Source of the DNA: DATGIQ01 sp035295665
GTDB taxonomy: Bacteria; Planctomycetota; Planctomycetia; Gemmatales; Gemmataceae
Length of the DNA stretch: 14,438 bases
NCBI GenBank assembly: GCA_035295665.1
Contig: DATGIQ010000200.1
Span: 1-14,438, forward strand
Direction of reading: 5' to 3'
The translations under genes and the position numbers were made by a program. Of the stretch, positions 6,935-13,203 are shown one piece after another. Every line of letters starts with the position of its first letter. Within the stretch, counting starts at the first letter, position 1. The notes below the pieces were generated by a model. The model ran no database searches. It had not been told where the DNA came from and saw only the letters and a list, made by a program, of their open reading frames with translations.

Positions 6935-7753
6935 ATGAGCATTGAAACGTTTGAACACGCGCACGACGGTTCGCCAATGGTTCTTATCCCAGCCGGGACC
7001 TTTCCGATGGGGCTCCCCGAGAAAAATCTGTTGGCCCAGGACCATGAGAAGCCGCTGCGCGAAGTGTACCTCTCGGCGTTTTGGATCGATGTCTATCCTG
7101 TCACCAATTCGCGCTTTCAGTTATTCCTGTCGCAGCATGGTTATGAGCAATCGCAGTGGTGGACGAAAGAAGGTTGGGCCTGGCGAACGCGACGGCGGAT
7201 CCACCAGCCGGCGATGTGGGGGCAGCCGGGTTGGGACGGTCCGGACCAACCAGTCGCCGGCGTCAGCTGGTACGAAGCAATGGCCTATGCCTGCTGGGCC
7301 GGTCGACGGCTCCCAACCGATGCGGAGTGGGAGAAGGCAGCGCGCGGCAGTGATGGCCGCGCGTACCCCTGGGGCGATGAGTGGCCGACCGCGGACCTGG
7401 CCAATTTCGACCTCGCTGTGGGGCGAACGACCCCGGTCGGACTGTATCCGAAAGGGACCAGCCCTTATGGTTGCCATGATATGGCGGGCAACGTCAACAA
7501 CTGGACCAGTGATTGGTACTGGCGGCTGTTCGGCCGCTTCTGCGTTCGCTTCGGGCAGTTGCGCGATCCCCAGTTGCACGATCAGCTCCGAAGTGAGCTG
7601 CCGTTCAAGGCGATTACTGAGAAGGTGGATCGCGGTGGCGGCTTTGCCACGGCCCGCGAATGTCAGGAAGTGCTGAGCTGTACGCGGAAGCTGGCCTGGA
7701 AACCGAGCACGCGCGCCCCATGGAACGGCTTCCGCACCGCCATGGATGCGTAA
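6935..7753 (+). CDS. SUMF1/FGE-sulfatase-fold protein (formylglycine-generating enzyme-like)
   Basis: The 272-residue protein is almost entirely one SUMF1/FGE domain. Hallmarks in order are VLIPAGTFPMG (16-26), REVYLSAFWIDVYPVTN (42-58), PVAGVSWYEAMAYACWAG (106-123), RLPTDAEWEKAARG (125-138), YPWGDEW (144-150), SPYGCHDMAGNVNNWTSDWY (176-195) and the closing RGGGF...GFR (233-267). True FGE oxidises a sulfatase cysteine to formylglycine using two Cys residues near the end, five apart, just after 'GGS'. Here those columns appear to hold Thr and Gln, while Cys243 and Cys249 sit six apart at shifted positions. It may therefore be one of the many FGE-fold proteins with another role (substrate binding, protein modification) rather than a canonical FGE. 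No signal peptide is seen. No sulfatase gene is adjacent. There is no clear ribosome site before the ATG at 6935. Confidence 0.9.
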   Translation: MSIETFEHAHDGSPMVLIPAGTFPMGLPEKNLLAQDHEKPLREVYLSAFWIDVYPVTNSRFQLFLSQHGYEQSQWWTKEGWAWRTRRRIHQPAMWGQPGWDGPDQPVAGVSWYEAMAYACWAGRRLPTDAEWEKAARGSDGRAYPWGDEWPTADLANFDLAVGRTTPVGLYPKGTSPYGCHDMAGNVNNWTSDWYWRLFGRFCVRFGQLRDPQLHDQLRSELPFKAITEKVDRGGGFATARECQEVLSCTRKLAWKPSTRAPWNGFRTAMDA

Positions 7754-7786
7754 CCGCACCGCACGACCAGCCGCCGGGGAACGATC

Positions 7787-8140
7787 CTACAACAATGCCT
7801 GGATCTGTTCCTCCGTGGGCGTGGTGATAAACTCGCACCCGATGATCCAGCTTCCTTCTTCGTTCGAGGTTGAATGGACCACGCGGGCCAGGAGGGTCAG
7901 GCGGATCCCAGGATTCTTGGTCTTGAGGTCAATGACTAGCTCCGTGCCTTCGCGGATACTCGTGCCCAAAATCAGGGCCATGCCTCCGCTAGAGATGTTG
8001 CGCAACACGCCGCTGAGCCGTTCAAATGGTGCCAACGACGAGCAGGAGGCGCTCGTGCTGCACTGGTAGCGTACGGCAGCGCGGCGTTCGGTGGCTGAGG
8101 AGATCGATTGTGTTGGGGAGAGAGATAATTGCTGCGACAT
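7787..8140 (-). CDS. PilZ-domain protein (probable c-di-GMP receptor)
   Basis: The ATG at 8140 gives 117 residues. AAGGGA (complement of 8150-8155) lies 9 bases upstream. A longer frame from a GTG at 8206 adds 22 residues with no family resemblance. Both c-di-GMP binding motifs of PilZ are present: R-x-x-x-R as R20-AAV-R24 and N-x-S-x-x-G as N48-ISSGG53. They are followed by the expected beta-barrel strands (TELVIDLK, RLTLLARVVHS, WIIGCEFI). It is a single-domain PilZ protein and probably acts by binding a partner on c-di-GMP binding. It is last in the minus-strand run after yidC and the VWA gene, 75 bases downstream of the latter, and converges with the FGE-like gene with 33 bases between stops. 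Confidence 0.9.
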   Translation of the reverse strand: MSQQLSLSPTQSISSATERRAAVRYQCSTSASCSSLAPFERLSGVLRNISSGGMALILGTSIREGTELVIDLKTKNPGIRLTLLARVVHSTSNEEGSWIIGCEFITTPTEEQIQALL

Positions 8141-8215
8141 GAAACTCTGTCCCTTGCTGTTCCGACTGATTTGCAGAGCCTTGGTCTTCAAACCTAGGCC
8201 GTGCACGCGACGGTG

Positions 8216-9877
8216 TCAACTTGCCGACCGTGCGAACCGGCGGAACACCGCCGGCACCGCCAGCAAGCCGCCCAGCGTCGCCAGCAGTGTCAGGTAAACG
8301 CCCGGCTCCATTTCAGGCACGACCACACCGGGGACATTGTAGCCTTCCTGGAGGACCGTGCTGACCTGGGCACCCTTTCGCCAAACACTGATGTGGATAT
8401 CGCGGGAAGTCCCATCATAATCCTGCCGCAGGCTCGGAAACGTCACGGTGTAGGTGGTCTGCAACTCATCCGCCAACCCCTCATAGATGAACCGCAACTG
8501 CGCCAGGTCGCGGGCATGAAAATAATGGCCGCCCGATTCGTCGGCGAGCTTCCGCAATGCGGCTTCGTCAATGCCATCGTCATGCAATTGGATGGACAGA
8601 TTCTCGAAGATTTCGAACAAGAATTGCTCGTTGCGCGCATGGTGATAAGTGCCGCCCGTCGCCGACGCCAGCTGTTGCATCACCCCCTCGTCCAGGTCGC
8701 CCGCCTGGCCGAAGCCAAGCATATGGAGGGGAATGCCCACTTCACGAGCTCGCTGAATGACTTCGCTGACGCGGTGGCGGCTGCCGGGACTTTCATCGAC
8801 GCCGTCCGTCAGGACGACCACAGCTTTTTTTCCTTCCGGCCGCGCGGCCTCCAGCGTCTCGATCGCCTCGTAGGTGGCATCATAAAGGAGCGTGCCGCCA
8901 CTCGGTGTCAATTGTTGGATCCGCCTTTTGAGGGCGCTCTTGTCCGTGGAAAACGGCTTGGGAACCTCCAGGATGTGATTGAACGGGAGCAAGGTCGTCC
9001 GGGCGCCGGGTCGCATCAGATCGATGAAGCGGGCGGCAGCCCGGTGGAGGGCCTTGATCTTGCTGAGCCGCGAGCCGGCCTCGGCGGGATCACGCATGCT
9101 GTCGCTGTGATCGAGTACCAGCACGGTGGTCACCGGTTCATTCTTGCCCGGTTCGCCGACGCCGACGGTATAGATCGGTACGCCGGCTTCCTGGGCCAAG
9201 TGGGCGACCTGGGACGCTGTGTGCTGGCTATTGAGATCGACGCCGTCCGTGAGTAGGACAACCGCCTTCCGTCCCTTGATGCCGCGCAGCATGGCCAGCG
9301 CTTCGGCCGTGGCATCCAGGTAGGCTGTACCGCCGCCTGGCTCGGCCTTGCGAATGAACTGGCGGAGCAATTCCCGATTGGAGGCGAACTGTTGGGGCTG
9401 GCCCGCGGGCGGTTTGCGCACCCGCAATTCGTGATCGAAAAGAATCAGGCCGCAATCCGCCCGGCCTTGCAACCGATCGAGGAAACGGTTGGCGGCCTGC
9501 TTGGCCTGTTCCATTTTTCCGTGCTCCGCCATGCTGCCGCTGATGTCGATGGCAAGTACCACGGTCAAGCGATCGAGGGCGGACGGCCGCTGCACGGCGA
9601 CATCGCGAACGCGCTGATGGTCTTCTTCCACCACCAGTTCATCCGCGTTCACATCATCGGCCAGCTGTCCATCAGGACGGACAATGGTGAATTGCACGGA
9701 AACGTAGAGCGTCGGCTTTCCTTGCGCATCAGGTCGTCGGGTCAGGTAAATGCGGTCGTGGGTTTGGCCGTCCTTTTGGACCTGTTCCTTCTTGATTTCA
9801 TAAAGCGGTTGGGATGGCTGCGCCGCGGCCGGGAGCGCGGCCAAACATAGTGCCAACACGATGATGCCTGCGCGCAT
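8216..9877 (-). CDS. Exported double-VWA protein with C-terminal membrane anchor
   Basis: The 553-residue protein has a signal peptide (about 1-19, ending AAAQ), an N-terminal beta region (about 55-100), two von Willebrand A domains and a C-terminal hydrophobic segment (about 525-546) followed by RRFAR, so it is probably anchored facing the periplasm. VWA1 has metal site D111-x-S113-x-S115 and LLTDG at 208-212. VWA2 has D256-x-S258-x-S260 and VLTDG at 355-359. Both therefore keep the DxSxS and TDG elements of a MIDAS. After VWA2's closing helix (LASATGGTY, 403-411) a second closing element follows (DEAALRKLADESGGHYF, 437-453). This suggests VWA2 is inserted inside VWA1. GAGGAAA precedes the ATG at 9877. 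It starts 54 bases after the yidC stop. VWA domains mediate metal-dependent protein contacts; the partner is unknown. Confidence 0.92.
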   Translation of the reverse strand: MRAGIIVLALCLAALPAAAQPSQPLYEIKKEQVQKDGQTHDRIYLTRRPDAQGKPTLYVSVQFTIVRPDGQLADDVNADELVVEEDHQRVRDVAVQRPSALDRLTVVLAIDISGSMAEHGKMEQAKQAANRFLDRLQGRADCGLILFDHELRVRKPPAGQPQQFASNRELLRQFIRKAEPGGGTAYLDATAEALAMLRGIKGRKAVVLLTDGVDLNSQHTASQVAHLAQEAGVPIYTVGVGEPGKNEPVTTVLVLDHSDSMRDPAEAGSRLSKIKALHRAAARFIDLMRPGARTTLLPFNHILEVPKPFSTDKSALKRRIQQLTPSGGTLLYDATYEAIETLEAARPEGKKAVVVLTDGVDESPGSRHRVSEVIQRAREVGIPLHMLGFGQAGDLDEGVMQQLASATGGTYHHARNEQFLFEIFENLSIQLHDDGIDEAALRKLADESGGHYFHARDLAQLRFIYEGLADELQTTYTVTFPSLRQDYDGTSRDIHISVWRKGAQVSTVLQEGYNVPGVVVPEMEPGVYLTLLATLGGLLAVPAVFRRFARSAS

Positions 9878-9931
9878 GGGGATTTCCTCAGAGCATCTTG
9901 GCCGCGGTTCGCCGAACCGCCGCGAAACCGA

Positions 9932-12127
9932 CTATTTCTTCTTCGCCTGTTTGAGCAATTCCGTCCACATGTCCTGGACTTTTTGGAGCGTGCCATTGGT
10001 TTGGCCACGTTTGGGGCTCCCCGGACGCGGGCGCGCTGTTGCCGGTTTGCTGGAACCGCCGCCAGGTCCCGCCGGAGCCGGCGGAGCGGTGCTTGGTTTG
10101 GCCTTGGGCAAGAGCTGGCGCTCGGCCAAGCCCCAGAGGCTGCTCACGATGAAGTAAATGCACAACCCTGCCGCCACCTTGTAGAACAGGACGCCCATGA
10201 AGATCGACATCCATTTCATCATCTTCTGCTGCATCTCCTGAGTTTCATCGGTAGCCGGCGGCATCAGGAACTTCTGCTGAATGATCATAAACGTGACGGC
10301 GAAGACCGGGAGCAAATTGAAGTACGGCCCAAAGAGAGGCCCGAGAGACCCGAGTAAGGGAAACCATGCCGGCTCGCTGACGTACGGAATGTGCTCGCCC
10401 CAATAGAAAAGCATATCCGGAGCTGCCAGGTTCTTGATCCACAGGAACGGAGCCAACCGGAAATGAATACTTTCTTGCAAGGCATAGTACAGGCCCATGA
10501 AAATGGGCATCTGTAATAAGACGACCCAGCAACTGGCCATTGGGTTGACACCGTGCTTGCGGTACAGCTCCATCTGCGCCATGGCCAAGGTCTGGCGATC
10601 GTTTTTGTATTTCTCCTGGAGTTTCTTCAGCTCGGGAACCAAGGCCTGCATCTTGATGCTGGTCCGCGCTTGCTTGCGGCTGACGGGGTGCATCAGGCCA
10701 CGCACCAGCAGCGTGAGCAAGATAATGCAGATGCCATAGTTCGCGAAGGGAATATACGTATGCAACCCTTCGAGGAAGCGGTGCATCAAGTTCGTGAAAA
10801 AGATGAGGATGTTCGTCCAGTAAATCCTGCTGGCAAACCAGCCCAAGCCGCCGGGGGAATGGTAATCGGTTAACGTGTTCAGGTGCAGCTGGTTCAGATA
10901 ACGATCCAGAAGGTTCGGCGGGATCGGTTTGCCTTCCTTGCCGGCATCGCCCAAGAGCTGGACTTTCACTGGTCCGTTGTAGAGCAAATATTTGTGGACG
11001 ACCTTTTCGCCGGGCTGTAGCTCAACGGGGACTGTGCTGATCCGCACCGAAATGTCATCGAGCTGCGGCTTGGCAGCGTCCGATTCGCCCATCACGAAGG
11101 GCAGCGCATCTTTGATGAAATCCTTCTTGTCTTGCTGATTGTCCACCACGATCATGGACGCAAAATACTGGATCGCGACGCCGGCATATTGGATGTAGGC
11201 TTTGTCGGTCTTCTCTTCTTTCTGGGGGCCGGGCGTGGGACTGCCGATGCTCCGCGCGTCCTGAAAATTCCGCCAGAGATTGCCGGTGGCGTCCACCATG
11301 CCGATGAGCGCATTGCGGTAGGTGTAGGTGTACCAGACGCCCTCGATCGGCAGCGCATGCGCGCCGGTCATTTGGTAGCTGAACTTCACCGGCTTGGCCG
11401 TAGTCTTCTTGTGCTCGATTTCCACGCTGAGACCGAGGTGATAATCCGCACGGGTCAGGGTATACGTCTTGATAATGCGCACATCCTGGCCAGGAACATC
11501 TGCGGAGAGGGTGACCTCTTGTTTGTCCTTGTCCGGATCGGTTTCCCGGTTTACGACGGTCCAGTCGAGATCCCGAAGGGAATGCGGGCGTTGTTCGTCA
11601 TTGGCCGGATCGAGCACAAACGAAGGTGGCTCATCTTCCGGAATGAGATGAAGGCGTTCATTCTCGGGCCGGCCCATTTTGTCGGTTGCCTTGAAGTGCG
11701 TCAGCACCACGCTCCGCACTCCGGCACCCCGGGAAGTGATTACGGCCTGGAGGTTGAATCCCTCGCCTCCCAAGGTAATTTCCTCGTGCTTGCCGGCGGG
11801 AAGCGCTTCCAGCTTGGGAGGAGCCGGCTTCGGTTCTGCCTTGCGGACCAGGGCTAGCTTGGTTCGTTCTACCGCAGTCCAGGGGGCGACCGCCGCGTCG
11901 GTAGCCAATTGACTGATATTGCCAGCGCCCGGAACACCTCCCGTCACCGCGCTTCCGGAAGCCGAGGAAAGTAAATCGGTCCAGGATCTCCAGTCCAGTT
12001 TCAGCGCTACCGGCCGGGCCGGCGGGGGAGGCAGGAGCCATTTTTGCAAGCGGGTCCAACCGATGAGCACCAGGAAGGACAGCAGGGTAAAAAGAACCAC
12101 ATTCCAGATATTCTGTTTTGGCTGCAT
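9932..12127 (-). CDS. yidC: Membrane protein insertase YidC
   Basis: YidC inserts and folds membrane proteins, alone or with SecYEG. This 731-residue protein has the full Gram-negative layout: an N-terminal TM helix (about 9-25), a proline/alanine-rich linker, a large periplasmic P1 domain (about 115-420), and the conserved core of five TM regions from about 436 to 665. In the core, TLLVRGLMHPVSRKQ (472-486) supplies the groove arginine Arg476. The cytoplasmic hairpin follows (LVPELKKLQEKYKNDRQTLA), then NPMASCWVVLLQMPIFMGLY (528-547) and FYKVAAGLCIYFIVSSLWGL (648-667). It is longer than E. coli YidC (548) because of the linker, P1 insertions and a 56-residue Pro/Gly-rich basic tail ending KQAKKK. 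GGAAAG lies 8 bases before the ATG. A TATACT box (complement of 12254-12259) may be a -10 for a local promoter. The usual rnpA-yidD neighbours are absent. Confidence 0.97.
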   Translation of the reverse strand: MQPKQNIWNVVLFTLLSFLVLIGWTRLQKWLLPPPPARPVALKLDWRSWTDLLSSASGSAVTGGVPGAGNISQLATDAAVAPWTAVERTKLALVRKAEPKPAPPKLEALPAGKHEEITLGGEGFNLQAVITSRGAGVRSVVLTHFKATDKMGRPENERLHLIPEDEPPSFVLDPANDEQRPHSLRDLDWTVVNRETDPDKDKQEVTLSADVPGQDVRIIKTYTLTRADYHLGLSVEIEHKKTTAKPVKFSYQMTGAHALPIEGVWYTYTYRNALIGMVDATGNLWRNFQDARSIGSPTPGPQKEEKTDKAYIQYAGVAIQYFASMIVVDNQQDKKDFIKDALPFVMGESDAAKPQLDDISVRISTVPVELQPGEKVVHKYLLYNGPVKVQLLGDAGKEGKPIPPNLLDRYLNQLHLNTLTDYHSPGGLGWFASRIYWTNILIFFTNLMHRFLEGLHTYIPFANYGICIILLTLLVRGLMHPVSRKQARTSIKMQALVPELKKLQEKYKNDRQTLAMAQMELYRKHGVNPMASCWVVLLQMPIFMGLYYALQESIHFRLAPFLWIKNLAAPDMLFYWGEHIPYVSEPAWFPLLGSLGPLFGPYFNLLPVFAVTFMIIQQKFLMPPATDETQEMQQKMMKWMSIFMGVLFYKVAAGLCIYFIVSSLWGLAERQLLPKAKPSTAPPAPAGPGGGSSKPATARPRPGSPKRGQTNGTLQKVQDMWTELLKQAKKK

Positions 12128-12287
12128 GTTCGCTTTCCATGAGCGACGATCGGCGGATGGTTACATGCCCATGTTAGCAAGTAGGCCTGGGAAGAAGAAG
12201 CGATCTCCCGGGGCCCCCCTGTCCGCTCCGCACCGGCTCGCCGAGATCCTGTCAGTATATTCGTTCTGCTCCGGGGCCCATTGGACT

Positions 12288-12752
12288 TCAGCCGGCATGG
12301 AAGTGATTGAGCCGGAGAAACGTATCGGCCCAGCGGTAGTGATCGAGCAGCCCCGCCGTGGGCCGGCCCAAGAGATGATACGCCAGGAACAGGGCTTCAA
12401 CGGAAGCGAGGCCGTTGTGCGGGTCCGTGCCCCGCTTGGACCGGCGTGGGTAAGCGGTGCGATAGCCGTGCAAGGATCGCGCCGGCACTTCCTCGTAATC
12501 CAGGTTCATGGATTCCGCCCACCGCCAACTGGCGTCCAGGAGAAGCAGGCCACGGTTCGCATCGTTGGGGGAAATCTCCTCCCCTTCCGCGGCCAGCCGG
12601 ATGTAGCCTTCCAGACTGGGAAGCTGGCCAACCGGATAGGTCAGAAAGATCAGATCGGCTCGGCCCCGTAGCGGCAACACGGAACATTTCTTCGGGTTCT
12701 CTCGTGGGCTCCGGATGATTACGGTGGGCGGATAGGATTCCAGCATGGGCAT
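12288..12752 (-). CDS. Tsr3/DUF367-like protein, putative aminocarboxypropyltransferase
   Basis: The 154-residue frame from an ATG at 12752 (an in-frame TTG at 12764 is possible) shows the order of elements of Tsr3. There is an N-terminal ENPKKCSVLPL (18-28), comparable to 'DPKKCTGKKL'. ISPNDANRGLLLLDASW (60-76) is comparable to 'LSPxDxxxxxxGLVVVDCSW'. GLASVEALFLAYHLLG (114-129) is comparable to 'LSCVEAL'. HYRWADTFLRLN (138-149) is comparable to 'FKWGxxFLELN'. Tsr3 transfers the 3-amino-3-carboxypropyl group of S-adenosylmethionine to a modified pseudouridine in small-subunit rRNA of eukaryotes and archaea. The distantly related bacterial DTW proteins (TapT) modify tRNA uridine 47. The DASW and KKCS features favour the Tsr3 side. 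Its target here is unknown. It lies 160 bases upstream of yidC on the same strand and is divergent from the selW-like gene. Family call from motif memory, fairly sure. Confidence 0.68.
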   Translation of the reverse strand: MPMLESYPPTVIIRSPRENPKKCSVLPLRGRADLIFLTYPVGQLPSLEGYIRLAAEGEEISPNDANRGLLLLDASWRWAESMNLDYEEVPARSLHGYRTAYPRRSKRGTDPHNGLASVEALFLAYHLLGRPTAGLLDHYRWADTFLRLNHFHAG

Positions 12753-12784
12753 GAAGCGGTACAACCCCGGCCAAAATGGTTGAC

Positions 12785-12813
12785 TTGAATCTCAAAATCG
12801 GGACCCGTACGAT
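12785..12813 (+). promoter_or_regulatory. Candidate promoter for the selW-like/selD pair
   Basis: TTGAAT (12785-12790) and TACGAT (12808-12813) are separated by 17 bases in the gap between the divergent Tsr3-like and selW-like genes. Each box matches the -35/-10 consensus at four of six positions. It would give a leader of about 60 bases. This is the only reasonable pair seen in the gap. Confidence 0.3.
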
Positions 12814-12880
12814 ACTAATGTCCCATGTGTACCTTAGCGACTGCTGCGGTACGCGAAAACCCGAAACAGGGGAGGCAGAG

Positions 12881-13120
12881 ATGGAAGTCGAACTTAAATA
12901 CTGTTCGATGTGAAATTATGAGCCGCAAGCCGTCAGTTTGACGAGCAAGCTCTTGGCCACGTATAAGCAGAAGATTCGTGATCTGAAGCTGATTCCGTCG
13001 GGCGGTGGGTGTTTTGAACTCAGTGTCAATGGTCAGCTGATCTACTCCAAGCTCAAGACACGCGAGTTTCCCGACGAAGCGTGGGCGGTGAAGGCCGTTG
13101 GTGAGCGTCTGAACAAGTAG
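12881..13120 (+). CDS. SelW-like selenoprotein of the Rdx family (in-frame UGA = Sec11)
   Basis: Read through the TGA at 12911-12913, the frame from the ATG at 12881 gives 79 residues. The N-terminus is MEVELKYCSMUNYEPQAVSL, followed by KLIPSGGGCFELSVNGQLIY (36-55) and a C-terminal helix. This is the SelW/Rdx thioredoxin-like fold: beta strand, redox motif C8-S-M-U11, helix, then the family's conserved 'LIPSGGGxFE' and 'xFP' blocks (63-64). Rdx proteins are small thiol/selenol redox proteins with no settled substrate. GGGGAGG at 12869-12875 lies 5 bases before the ATG, far better than any start after the TGA. Homology on both sides of the UGA excludes a plain stop. Cys44 in the GGGC block is an extra Cys near the active-site loop. 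selD follows 83 bases downstream, supporting Sec use. A conventional gene finder would report only a 60-residue fragment from 12938. Confidence 0.93.
12911..12913 (+). other. Recoded UGA (selenocysteine codon 11 of the selW-like gene)
   Basis: The TGA occupies the second redox position of the C-x-x-U motif. Coding homology continues unbroken on both sides, and a SECIS-like hairpin begins within the next 21 bases. Confidence 0.92.
12920..12952 (+). promoter_or_regulatory. Candidate bacterial SECIS element of the selW-like gene
   Basis: An inner stem CGTC (12931-12934) pairs with GACG (12940-12943) around the loop AGTTT. An outer stem GAGC (12920-12923) pairs with GCTC (12949-12952), separated by an internal loop of 7 and 5 bases. 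The apical loop starts 21 bases after the UGA and has G at its second position. Published bacterial SECIS models require a loop 16-37 bases from UGA with a G in the first two loop positions. SelB with Sec-tRNA would bind here within the coding mRNA. The stems are short, so the exact fold is uncertain. Confidence 0.6.
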
Positions 13121-13203
13121 GAAAAAATCATTTCGCCTGTCCCGGTGAGCGCGCTCGCTTCTGATCTGCTGCCGTGGCCTGGTTCCCAATCCCGTGAGGT
13201 TTC

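Noticed and set aside
8201..9256. Plus-strand open frame opposite the VWA gene (351 codons)
   Set aside because: It is antisense to a well-supported VWA protein and has no family resemblance.
12209..12280. Repeated GGGGCCC blocks between the Tsr3-like gene and yidC
   Set aside because: They are short GC-only repeats without further conserved sequence, readily explained by base composition.
12938..13120. A 60-residue protein starting at 12938
   Set aside because: It is the tail of the selW-like gene. The true frame begins at 12881 and passes the UGA at 12911; the short version lacks the redox motif and a ribosome site.
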